Below, in pieces: positions 50,101-57,356 of a stretch of 64,000 nucleotides of DNA. Made by a program: the position numbers and the translations under genes. Below the pieces are notes generated by a model, which searched no databases, was not told the DNA's origin, and saw nothing but the letters and a program-made list of their open reading frames with translations. The stretch covers positions 1,453,501 through 1,517,500 of the forward strand of contig NC_134765.1 of the NCBI RefSeq assembly GCF_050436995.1. The letters are read 5' to 3'. How positions within the stretch are numbered: the first letter of the stretch is position 1; every line of letters begins with the position of its first letter. The stretch comes from Anticarsia gemmatalis. Its lineage: Eukaryota; Arthropoda; Insecta; Lepidoptera; Erebidae.

Positions 50101-51311
50101 GGAGAGCAGCCTAAAGTTAAGACTTTTAAAGAAACACATGGCATAGACATAGAAGTAGTGTCTATAAACATTCATTGCTTTTAAGAATGAAGTTCTTCCG
50201 TACTTTATCTTTCTTACTAACAGGCAGATTCAAAGTTGATTGAAAGAAACAAGCATAATATATTGACTAGTCTGAGCTTCATCATCATCTCCACACAGCC
50301 CAATCCTGTTCATTGCTGAGTGTATTTTTATCTTAGTCCGAGTTCATACCACATACAAAAGTTTTATAGAGCTTGAAACTGAATATGATTTTGTTTTGTC
50401 GAGCTTACACCTTTTATAAGTTTTACAGAACTTGAAATTTATGTCGTTTTCTTTTGTTGACAGTGGTGATGGTTACCGCGGAGCGTTAGTGTGCGCAGTG
50501 CTGGCGGCGTGCGCGTGCGCGTGCCTGAGCGCGCCCGCGCAGCTGTGCGCCGGCGCCGCGGACGACGACCCCCGCGCGGCGCGCTTCTGTCAGGCGCTCA
50601 ACACCTTCCTGGAGCTGTACGCCGAGGCCGCCGGCGAGCAGGTCCCCGAGTACCAAGGTACGATCCCCCGGCGAGCCAGGTCTTTAGACGAAGCGACAGT
50701 TGAAAGGCTATTAGCAGGTAAGAGTTATATGTTTTTGTCGCTTGGGTGTGGTTCTTCTCAGGTATGGTATAGTATATTTATTTGTGTATTTTTTTAATAT
50801 AATTTTTATAGAAACTTGCGAAAACTACTTTAGTTTATTTTTAGCATCTACTAATCCTATAGACTAATTTAATAATACAATAATTTCTGGTCTCCTTTCT
50901 TCAAAATTATCTCGACTTACACCATCATTCAACCTTCACTGCTTACCTATACTTTGAAAAAAAACTTTGTTCTTGAGTGATATTTAACTACTTCTTCTAT
51001 ATAACACAATTATTTAAATTGCATATATTCTATTTACTCAATATTTTACCTACACTTAGAAAGTTGTTCAAATTCTATCCATCTACAAATTGCCCTAACT
51101 CAGTCTTGCTATTCTGAAGTAAATTGGACCCCAAACCCAATTGTTCAAACTGAGATACAATTTTCCCACTGAAAGCAAGTTATTGATGATCATCAACTAA
51201 TAGCTATTTCTCCATGCAGCGCTGGTCCGCGACTACCCGCAACTCCTGGACACCGGCATGAAGAGGCAAGACGTGGTGCACTCGTTCCTGCGCTTCGGCC
51301 GTCGCCGCTGA
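20146..51311 (+). CDS. Ms: Myosuppressin neuropeptide precursor (three coding exons)
   Basis: The model joins 20146-20156, 50464-50657 and 51220-51311, giving 98 residues. The borders are GG|GTGAGT, TTGACAG|T, CAAG|GTACGA and ATGCAG|C. The secreted prohormone starts MASGGDGYRG; a hydrophobic signal core (about 11-26) ends before APAQLCAGAADDDP. The conserved propeptide FCQALNTFLELYAEAAGEQV follows. At the C terminus KR-QDVVHSFLRF-G-RRR gives, after dibasic cleavage and amidation on Gly, QDVVHSFLRF-amide, probably with N-terminal pyroglutamate. Peptides of this family act through a GPCR and inhibit visceral muscle; that is family knowledge. The first coding exon is only 11 nt and is followed by a 30.3-kb intron. 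A second in-frame GT at 50718 may extend exon 2 by 60 nt. Exon 2 is strikingly GC-rich. Confidence 0.95.
21940..22085. repeat. Probable interspersed repeat (CCCGACGTTTCGATCGAATT)
   Basis: GCGACTTGTACACATAATAT and CCCGACGTTTCGATCGAATT with ATCGACCGTGG resemble a block frequent in moth genomes. Only one copy lies in this window, so the call rests on memory of the motif. Confidence 0.35.
27300..29628. promoter_or_regulatory. Candidate Pho/YY1-type motif cluster in the Ms intron
   Basis: CAAAATGGCCGCC at 27300-27312, CGCCATGATGGCCGCCATTA at 28281-28300 and CAAAATGGCGGCCGC at 29614-29628 all contain GCCAT cores. The last is the reverse complement of GCCGCCATTTTG, the known YY1/Pleiohomeotic consensus. 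A weaker CATGGCCGC is at 25281. They sit in GC-richer islands in the repeat-poor half of the intron. Function is inferred only. Confidence 0.25.
30496..30690 (-). repeat. Degenerate CGAAGTTGCGAGC-type repeat
   Basis: GCTTCTGCTCGCAACTTCGC at the start and ACTAAATTTCATCAAAATCT further in follow the motif order of the common Helitron-like repeats read in reverse. The ends are eroded. Confidence 0.4.
31941..31971. repeat. Perfect 13-bp hairpin with 5-nt loop
   Basis: AAAACTTCGATTA and TAATCGAAGTTTT flank TGCTT. A pyrimidine run (CTTCTTCTCTCTTCC) follows. It lies inside the Ms intron. Confidence 0.7.
32420..32662 (+). repeat. tRNA-derived SINE, near full length
   Basis: The head has B-box-like GGGTTCGATTCCCGTG at about 32460. 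The body has GGTTATGTGCTCGGTAAATG and GCAATAGGCTCGCCACTATA. The tail has AACGTGGGTGTATTTCATAT, CCCCTGCCTACACTTTCGGG and GGCGTGATATT. It is the same family as 11097-11565 and 46175-46385. Confidence 0.7.
33172..33316. repeat. Repeat copy ending in a 30-bp snap-back inverted repeat
   Basis: 33172-33250 carries GGGCGGTCCTGTATGACAAT and GGGAAGTTTGTAAGGATCGT of the CCCATAGGG family in reverse. From 33251 to 33280 (CACGCTTTTTTCTCATAGGG onward) the sequence is complementary, with two mismatches, to 33287-33316 around ACCAAA. Confidence 0.7.
33317..35271. other. Ms intron segment without recognisable features
   Basis: I see no splice-bounded coding exon or assigned repeat here. The 105-codon minus-strand frame at 33963-34280 has no recognisable domain and no supporting promoter. 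Confidence 0.45.
35272..35463 (+). repeat. tRNA-derived SINE, full length
   Basis: The tRNA-like head CATCTGTAGCGCAGTGGTTA (A box) and AGGTCGTGGGATCTATTCCC (B box) is followed by GGTTGTATATTATGTCCGTT, AAAGTCCCCGCGACACAAGA and an A-rich (AAAT)n tail. Other copies are at 44370-44502 and 57627-57760. Confidence 0.75.
36508..36625 (+). repeat. Interspersed repeat (CCAGGTAACTGGGT family)
   Basis: GGTATCGTGTCATAACCCAG, GTAACTGGGTAGTGGAG, ATAGGCAGTCGCTCCATGTA and CAGCTGCATCCGGTGAGACT. It is the best-preserved of three copies in the window. Confidence 0.6.
37136..37245 (+). repeat. Retrotransposon-tail repeat (GGACTCAAGACCTAG)
   Basis: CATGGTGGACTCAAGACCTA, GGGAGGAGACCCTTGCCCAG and CAGCAGTGGGACAGGCATGG, then TTAAATTTATTT. 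It has a small internal insertion not present in the copy at 54061-54215. Confidence 0.6.
38667..38906 (+). repeat. Tandem duplication, two 120-bp units
   Basis: ATTAAAAATGCT, TTCCATATTTGTGAATACA and AAGTGTTA recur at exactly 120-bp spacing (for example TTGATAATT at 38691 and 38811) with moderate divergence. Confidence 0.75.
39672..39760 (-). mobile_element. Helitron-like 3' end fragment
   Basis: The minus strand ends GACGAAGTCGGGCCAGTCAG then CTAG before a T, as in the other Helitron-like repeats. The inner boundary is eroded. Confidence 0.45.
39761..42210. other. Ms intron segment without recognisable features
   Basis: AT-rich DNA; short frames only, no assignable repeats or exons. Confidence 0.45.
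42211..42388 (+). mobile_element. Degenerate Helitron-like repeat
   Basis: GTGCCTGACTGATGGACAAC, CAAAACTACTGAGCATAG, AGATTCCTTAGGAGGTGTAG and CCACGCGGGCTAAGCTGCGT, ending near a CTAG. The hairpin (GCGGGC..GCTGCG) is only partly preserved. Confidence 0.5.
42713..42825 (-). repeat. CCCATAGGG-family repeat fragment
   Basis: Read in reverse it has AATCACGCCATTTTCCTATA, then AACGCCATTTGGTATGATCC and CTCCAAACTTCCCTTGCTTT. It is co-linear with 33172-33250. Confidence 0.5.
44370..44502 (+). repeat. tRNA-derived SINE, 5'-truncated
   Basis: It begins within the head (GGGAGGTCGTGGGTTCGATT, intact B box) and continues with TTGTACCCTGTGTCCGTTGT, AAAGTCCCCGTGACAAAATA and a poly-A tail. Same family as 35272-35463. 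Confidence 0.7.
44880..44952 (+). mobile_element. Fold-back MITE, half copy
   Basis: It retains TTTAAACGCTATTGAACAGA, TAAACTACCCCTAAATGTAA and CTCAGAAACCGG, the right arm of the palindromic element at 53844-53959. The left arm is lost. Confidence 0.6.
45444..45532 (+). mobile_element. Fold-back MITE, rearranged copy
   Basis: CCCCGGTTTCTAAGGGACAT at the left, then TTTATACGCTATTGAATAGA and TAAACTATT. The right terminal part is missing and a non-matching piece lies in the middle. Confidence 0.55.
46175..46385 (-). repeat. tRNA-derived SINE
   Basis: Head on the minus strand: GCCTCTGTGGCGCGTCCGGT (A-box region) and TCGGGTTCAATTCCCGGATC (B box). Tail: AACGTGGGTGTATTTCATAC and ACCTCTGCCCACACTTTAGC. 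Same family as 32420-32662. Confidence 0.7.
46781..46939 (+). repeat. 5S-derived SINE, 5'-truncated
   Basis: It starts at ATTTGATCTGCGTGTCTCTA (family: ATTTGAACTGGGCGTCTCCG) and runs to CTAACCATACGAA. The 5S-like promoter blocks are absent. Confidence 0.65.
47570..47735 (+). repeat. Interspersed repeat (TAGAGGCGCTTA family), copy 2
   Basis: CAAGTATCGAGAGTAGGACA, AAAATAGTTCTTACGGAGCC, GGTAGAGGCGCTTAACAGAT and AGTAGTAGAGAATCGAGCTA parallel the copy at 14560-14752. Confidence 0.55.
48168..48300 (+). repeat. Degenerate 5S-derived SINE
   Basis: CGATCTCTAAGATTAAGTGC, TTCCATAGACGGGTGACCAT, GGGTCCCGGCTGTCATATTC and AAAGTCGTACAAGCCGC retain the family order with several deletions. Confidence 0.5.
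48549..48833 (-). repeat. tRNA-derived SINE with LINE-like tail
   Basis: Head on the minus strand: AGTGATAGCCGAGTGGTATA (A-box region) and GGTTCGAACCCAAGG (B box), at 48770-48833. The tail at the low end has GGTGGACACAAGACCTAGCC, GGGAGGAGACCCTTGCCCAG and CAGTGGGACAG. This joins the head type seen at 54061 to the GGACTCAAGGCC tail family in one element. Confidence 0.65.
48834..50463. other. End of the Ms first intron, no recognisable features
   Basis: Apart from a degraded CATCATCATC-TCAGCCC-like retrotransposon tail at about 50280-50325 I see nothing assignable. Confidence 0.45.
50658..50717 (+). other. Ms: Optional 60-nt extension of Ms exon 2
   Basis: If the GT at 50718 (GCAG|GTAAGA, closer to the donor consensus) is used instead of the GT at 50658 (CAAG|GTACGA), exon 2 gains 20 codons (GTIPRRARSLD...RLLA). 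The reading frame into exon 3 is kept, giving a 118-residue precursor. The canonical family propeptide runs VPEYQALVRDYPQ, which corresponds to the upstream donor. Confidence 0.4.
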
Positions 51312-51690
51312 CGTGTCGGCCCGTTGCTCCCGCGCAGCCTCCACACACACACACGCACCGACCAGGCTTAGATTATTTGCTAACTAACATATTACATAAT
51401 GTTTAGTTCTTTACGTTATTTCGTCCAAAATATTTAAAAAGTTCCTTTTTAATTGTAAGATCCGAGCTAGGTATCCGACAACTGCGAAGTCGTCAACAAC
51501 ATCACACGACTAAACCTCTCTCTACAAATTTAATAGACTAGATTTAGACTTATTATAATGAAATGTACTTATTGCTAAAAGTATTAATAGTGTTTAAGAT
51601 GTAATTAAACGATCTTGTTGTCAACATTTTTGTGGCATTTCATTTGATAAGTATAAGACTATTTAAATAATTATTATGATGTTTTAAATA

Positions 51691-51696
51691 AATAAA
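51691..51696 (+). terminator. Ms: Polyadenylation signal AATAAA of myosuppressin
   Basis: AAATAAATAAAG lies 380 bp after the stop codon. It is the first canonical hexamer cluster downstream. Confidence 0.6.
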
Positions 51697-53843
51697 GTAC
51701 GTATTTATGACAGGCTTTTGATTTTTTATCATTGAACTTTCTATTATCTACCTACCCTACCTTTTAACATATCTTTGAATTGACTAACGATTAATCAATT
51801 CCTCATCAGTTACCTAATCAATAGTACAGCAAACGCAAGACTAGTAACTACATATTGTTTGATTCATAAACAATTAAGTATTTACTTATAACCACGAAGA
51901 GCCACATTACAAAGAAAACAGCTAAGTCGTTAAAGTCTTATATGTATGCGAAGTCTAAATAAGCAATGACTTTCAGGTCTCTTCTTTGAAAAAACATTCG
52001 ATATAACTACAAGAACATTAATTTAGGCCATAATATACCAAAACACCTATGGTAATAATTTCGTTTAAGAAATCCTTTTCTCTTCCTACATATAGGAAGG
52101 AAAGACCCAAAAATGAGAATATAACATATAATAACACTACGCAACCTGTTAAATTGTAATTAATGTGAAAACTTTATCATATTTCAACACATTACTTGGT
52201 TTAACACGTTAAAGACGATCCGGCCGTAAAATAAGTTACAATTACTTGCCGAAGTCTTCCAATAAATTTTATGAGATATTTGTAACGTCAAACTATGGGG
52301 TCAGCGGTTCTTGCGCCTTCCTTGCTTGTAGAGAATGCTTCTTGAAAAATTCTTTCAGAGTTTTAGACTAACTATAACTAATTTATAGGATAATTTAAAT
52401 TAAGATGCTGATTTCGATTTTTTTGATTCAATTAAGAAGATTATTCAGTACATTGCTGCTTTAACGTAACGGATTAATCAATATAATCTAAGAGAAAAGC
52501 AATGTACAGCAAAGTGGCTTTCAAATAGTTATCAATTGAGATACGTAATAGGCACTCTAATTCTTCAACCATTTTAGCTCTTTAACTGTATCATATTGTT
52601 TTAAATAATCTAATTATTAGGTGTAATCTAAGGTTACTGTTGTATTGAAAGAAATAAAAGTCAAAAAATAAATATTTCTCATATATTTCGCCCTAGAACA
52701 CACATTGTAAACATACATAGACAAAATACATAAAGACATCCAAATAGCTGCTATACATTGTATTCGATACTACAATAATATAATTAAGATAATATTATAA
52801 ATCGTGATTAAAGTAAGCACTTGTAGAAACGATAATATCTCAATTAGTATTTTGTAATACAACTAACGCCATCTACCGATTATAAAGAGAAACAATGAGC
52901 TTTATAATCTGCGGATAAAGCAACAAAACGAATTTAAATGATTAGTTCCAGTTTCACGCCTTACGAGTGTGTCTTATACATAAATATATGAAATCAACTG
53001 CTAGAAATCCATTTGATAAGCTAGTTTATACTTTAGAAGTGCTGGTCTAAAGTATCTGAACATACACCTAATGCCATCTACCGACAAGAAAGGTAATTAG
53101 AAAGCTTTAGTTTGTGGTTGAACTGGCAAAATAGTTGAAATGAAGAACTTCAAAGTTTACTTTTTAATGGCCGGTTTTATTGGCTATCTAACAAATAAGT
53201 GTTGATTAACTTAACAGATGGAATTTTAGCAATCTTTTATATACATTTTACTACCCATGGGCTAGTCAATCCGTTTTTTTTAAATATCGTTCTAGCTACA
53301 TAATATTACATAATGAAAATTAGCTTTTGAGTTAAATAGTATTGTTTCTACAAGTACTTAGATAAATACGGGTGCATATAAGATAGGATAAATTCGCAAT
53401 AACAATATAGTTTATGCATGAACAGGGGAAAACATTTATAGCGCTAACAGAATAGGACTTCAAACACTACCTAAGAAATAGTTAGAAGTAATTATATGTG
53501 TCCGTTACGCTTTCACGGCAAAACTGAAGTGATTTAAATACAATTTGACAAGGTACAGTAAAATCTCTTTTAGGAAGGTCATAGTTAAGTTTTATTCGAG
53601 AACTTCAATTAAATTTTTATTTTTCATAATTACCCTGCGGTAAATTATATCTTAATGTTGATCCAGGTTATAAGCTAATTAAGCTATCTATGAAACAATA
53701 AATCAAAATCAATGCAGTAACTTTTATGTAATGCAGGAACAAACAACCTTAGATACTTTCATATTAATATTAGTAGAATACAATAAGATATATGTTATAT
53801 ATCTATGCTTTGCTTTCTCTATGAAAAAGGCGTACGTGACCGA
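51697..53843. other. Intergenic stretch between Ms and C2cd5
   Basis: No gene is supported. It contains the truncated MITE at 52441-52556 and otherwise unassigned AT-rich sequence. Two similar stretches with ACGCCATCTACCGA/ATGCCATCTACCGA at about 52867 and 53070 may be remnants of one repeat. Confidence 0.5.
52441..52556 (+). mobile_element. MITE, left end missing
   Basis: TTCAGTACATTGCTGCTTTA, TAATCTAAGAGAAAAGCAAT, GTGGCTTTCAAATAG and TTGAGATACGTAATAG match the element at 60092-60261, including its right inverted repeat. The left terminal repeat is absent. Confidence 0.6.
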
Positions 53844-53959
53844 CCCCCGGTTTCTAAGTACATTTATCGATAGTTTATCTATTTAATAGCGTTTAAACAT
53901 ATTAAAAAAAACGCTATTGAATAGATAAACTACCGTTAAATGTACGCAGAAACTGGGGG
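53844..53959. mobile_element. Palindromic fold-back MITE, complete copy
   Basis: CCCCCGGTTTCT and TAGTTTATCTATTTAATAGC on the left arm are complementary to GCTATTGAATAGATAAACTA and AGAAACTGGGGG on the right, around an A-rich loop. Nearly the whole 116 bp folds on itself. Relatives are at 44880, 45444 and 55903. Confidence 0.75.
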
Positions 53960-54060
53960 CTAGTGGACCTAGCGGACCGTCATTTGTTAAACGTAAATAA
54001 ACCAGAGTGATTTTAGCTAGCAATTTGAATGATTGTCCTTTTATTCCACATTTCTAACAA

Positions 54061-54215
54061 TGTGCAGTGATAGCCGAGTGGTATAAGTTGACACCTCCCA
54101 CGCAAGTGGTCGCAGGAAAAGTCATTGTGGTGGACTCAAGGCCTAACCCCTCCCTCATTACGGGGGGAGACCCTTGCCCAGCAGTGGGACATTAATGGGT
54201 TAAATTTGTTTATTT
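54061..54215 (+). repeat. tRNA-derived SINE with LINE-like tail
   Basis: Head GTGATAGCCGAGTGGTATAA and CCACGCAAGTGGTCGCAGG (B box lost), then GTGGTGGACTCAAGGCCTAA, GGGGGAGACCCTTGCCCAGC and AGTGGGACATTAATGGGTTA. Confidence 0.65.
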
Positions 54216-54470
54216 TATTTATATCTAACAATATTGAAGTCCTATTCTGTATAGCGTTTTACAAAGACAAGAACTTGTTGACAAATAGCACCATACATTA
54301 CCACTAACCGTAGAGATATATTTACAAAATTATACAAAAAGTAAATTCAATTGAACGATCACCACAAATTTCAACTACACATTTAGTAATAGAGAGTTTT
54401 TGTTGGCAAGTATTTGGTTTAACAATTGTTTTAGACATACATACAAATAGTAATTTAAAAGACTTGTTTT

Positions 54471-54705
54471 ACACATCGTCAGGCCGGCATTAATCGGCCC
54501 AGCCGGGTGGTAGAACCGAATCTTTATAGATGAATGTTTGTATTCACTAACCGCTCGGCTTCCGTACACAATCATTCGGCTTGGCAAGGTTTAAACTTTG
54601 CCGATCGGCTTTACCGTCTCAAGCCGAATCATACCGAACAAGTGCTTCGGACCGGCTTTGTGTGACAAATCCTACCGAATCGAAATTGGCGGCCCGATTA
54701 TGTGT
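54471..54705. mobile_element. Candidate MITE with CGGCTT/AAGCCG motifs
   Basis: ACACATCGTCAGGCCGGC at the left resembles the complement of the right end GGCGGCCCGATTATGTGT. Inside, CCGAATC, CGGCTT and AAGCCGAA recur in both orientations. It is GC-richer than its flanks. Confidence 0.5.
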
Positions 54706-55260
54706 TAAGTTAAACTTATATCTGAGCTTTTAATCAGACACGTTTTATGTTTTTTTACGAAGAGTGTTATATAAATAATTATAGATATTTTGTAATGCAT
54801 ATTGAAACCATTCGTTCTAAAGAGGTATTTTCTATTGTGATGCAACTATTTCATATTTGTGTGACTACATAGTACTTACTATATTGGGTTTTATCGCGAA
54901 GGAATCCTTATTTTTCAAAAGGGCAGGTATCCATCCATATCATTAAAAAATCAAATCATCAGCCGTAATTCAATGAATAATTCAAGCCAAATACTAAAAC
55001 GCCACTTCATTTGAAATAGCAATCAAAAGTATTTCCATCGCTTCAATTCTTATGAAAACGACAGAGATAGCATTAAACCTTTGACCGCCACGGTCGGCTA
55101 TACTCGACAAATCACAACGTGCTCACGACGCTATATTTTCGTCGGCCAAAGGATTAAGCATTACTCAAAATTAAGAGACGTTTTAGTATTCCAATATTCT
55201 TATTCTCAAACGATATCTGCAAAGCATTAAAACTACTTACATTTTGAAGAAAAAATATTC

Positions 55261-55283
55261 TTCTTTCTTTCTTTCTTTCTTTA
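55261..55283 (+). repeat. (TTTC)n microsatellite
   Basis: About five and a half TTCT/TTTC units in a row. Confidence 0.85.
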
Positions 55284-55496
55284 TCTACATTTCAGTTCAA
55301 ATTCGTTTACACTTTAGGCTCAGAGTTCCAACAAACATTTATAAAATTGTGACACACATTATTATATTGAAATAAACTATATAAAACAAATAACAAAATT
55401 GTACGATATATTTAAAAGAACACATTGGACCTACACACTGCGATTCAGACATTGGTAAATACATTGGGTATATTTTGACAGTATCTAAGGGCACGT

Positions 55497-55773
55497 TCCC
55501 ACTATATCGTGACGGCAGATAATCGTGTAGTTTTAAGTGCCGTGGCTTATATGTTTAAATGGAGGTGTTCACATATAGAACGACACGACTTACTGTCGTC
55601 TAGGAATTTTTTTGCAGTGATGACAGATTATCGTGACAGTGGGGACGGCTAGATACGACAGTCACTAAACGATGAATTTTTTGGCGACAAACAACCGTTA
55701 TAATGGGAACAGCTAGAGACGACAGTCGTCCAACGATAAATTAATCGTTACGACATAGTGGGAACGCGCCCTT
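55497..55773. mobile_element. MITE with 24-bp terminal inverted repeats
   Basis: AAGGGCACGTTCCCACTATA at the left is complementary to TAGTGGGAACGCGCCCTT at the right. Internal CGACAGTC and AGTGGGAACG-like motifs repeat in both orientations. A possible ATCT target duplication flanks it. No coding sequence; the parent transposase family is not identified. Confidence 0.7.
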
Positions 55774-55902
55774 CATCTTAAAAACGTATATGTATGTGTT
55801 CGTTAGTATACCTGACTGCCACGCATGAGCACTGGAGTTCGATTGCCGGGTTAGGTAAAGTATTACCTACTACTTTTCTAATTTATGGTAGAATTTTTTA
55901 TA

Positions 55903-56013
55903 CCCGGTTTTTGTACATTTAACGGTAATTTATCTATTCAATAGCGTTAAAACTCATACAAAATAAACGCTATTGAATAGATAAACTACCGCTAAATGTA
56001 CCTCAGAAACCGC
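55903..56013. mobile_element. Palindromic fold-back MITE, near complete copy
   Basis: CCCGGTTTTTGTACATTTAA and TTTATCTATTCAATAGCGTT on the left; AACGCTATTGAATAGATAAA and TAAATGTACCTCAGAAACCG on the right. Same family as 53844-53959, about 2 kb away. Confidence 0.75.
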
Positions 56014-56854
56014 GTTAGCTATTCAGCTACTATAGGACAATGAGTTTTTCGTCCATCTTTCTACGTGCGCATGAACGCAATGTTGTTTTGCGTGCACGTG
56101 CGTATGCGTTTCAAATTTACTTTCATCAAAAATACGCCCAATGTAATTATCCTCTTTCATTTTAAATGTTTCGAACATACAATAAATAATTATCTATAGA
56201 AACTTTTTTATTTTAATATCTATATTGAAAAAACGTAGGATATTGTATGACGGTAGTCAATTGTCAAATTCGTGAAAAACCGAAATATTTTTTTCCTATA
56301 ATAATGGGCTAAGGATTGATGTTGATGAAAGACTATAAAATAATGTTCTACATTGTGTATTTAAAGCACCATTAGACGTGAGTTTGTGACTCTAAAATTA
56401 TAACACATAAGCTTTTTCGACTTTATTTTTTATTTGTGCGTCAAAATGACATTAACTTGAGACATTTTAAACCTGAAATATAAGAGTTTCTTTCTAACCC
56501 GTAAGCCAGACCCGAAACATCTATTTGTGGATAGCAAAAATATTTATTGCTTTTATAAAAATGGCAATGAACTACCGTCATAATTTCCTCAATTATTAAA
56601 CAACACAGTAAGATAAACAGTCTGTCTTAATACTAACACGAAGTAGACGCTTAGGATAGACCAAGAAGAATCTAGAATATTCCACAGTAATATCACATTA
56701 AATACACATAATAATTTTAAAATAGGTGCTTTCACAATTCAGTAACATTACAGATCATGAAAATAAAACAATTTTATAACAAAATTACTGAAAAACATTC
56801 ATTTTTATGATTTCTGATTTATTTATATTGATATTTTATTTAAGATTAATATTA

Positions 56855-57097
56855 GCTCATAGCCAGTTGTGCTCACCGGTCGGTAAACGATCTGTGGGTT
56901 AAGCAACCGTCGGCGCGGTCATTCTATAGATGGGTGACCGCATAGTGGCGTTTAAACTGAGCGTCTCCGTGCTTCGGAGAGCACGTAAAAAGTCGGTCCC
57001 GGTTGTTATCAATTAAGATAACAGTCGTTAAGTCATGTCAAAGGCCTTTCGGGCGGCTTGAACAACTTTGACACTAGGTTGACCACTAACCATACGA
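56855..57097 (+). repeat. 5S rRNA-derived SINE, nearly full length
   Basis: It has all the family blocks: GGTTAAGCAACCGTCGGCGC, GATGGGTGACCGCATAG, TCTCCGTGCTTCGGAGAGCA and the CTAACCATACGA end with an A-rich tail. It lies about 260 bp beyond the C2cd5 stop codon, in opposite orientation to that gene. Confidence 0.8.
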
Positions 57098-57356
57098 TAA
57101 ATAAAAAAATAATAGAATTACTATGAGGCTCATAATTATTGTAATCTATGTGGCCATAAAAAATGGGCTGTAAGAAAAATTACTATAGAAATGAAATTGT
57201 AATGTTACATGCTAATGTGGAAGCACCTTGTATAATACCACAGGGGGAACAAATTCACCACCCTGTGTATTATTTAATTAATAATATATTTTGAAACAGT
57301 GTTATATCCTAAGCGTCAAAGTCACAGATATGTCATGTTTATAGTTAACTATAAGT

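Larger units (their letters stand above)
20157..50463 (+). other. Ms: First intron of myosuppressin (30.3 kb)
   Basis: It is bounded by GTGAGTGA and TTTTGTTGACAG. No exon or independent gene is supported inside it. About 20.2-30 kb is poor in recognisable repeats, which may indicate retained regulatory DNA; 30.5-49 kb carries the SINEs, Helitron fragments and MITEs listed separately. Frames such as 33963-34280 (-), 38290-38478 (+) and 42560-42802 (-) have no recognisable domain. Confidence 0.8.

Noticed and set aside
50491..50703. Arginine- and alanine-rich 70-codon frame overlapping Ms exon 2
   Set aside because: It is a shifted-frame shadow of the GC-rich exon.
50441..50797. A frame starting at an ATG upstream of Ms exon 2 and continuing past its donor
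   Set aside because: The upstream part (MSFSFVD) is the polypyrimidine tract and acceptor of the intron. The 20146 exon supplies a better start with a promoter. The downstream part beyond 50717 has no propeptide character.
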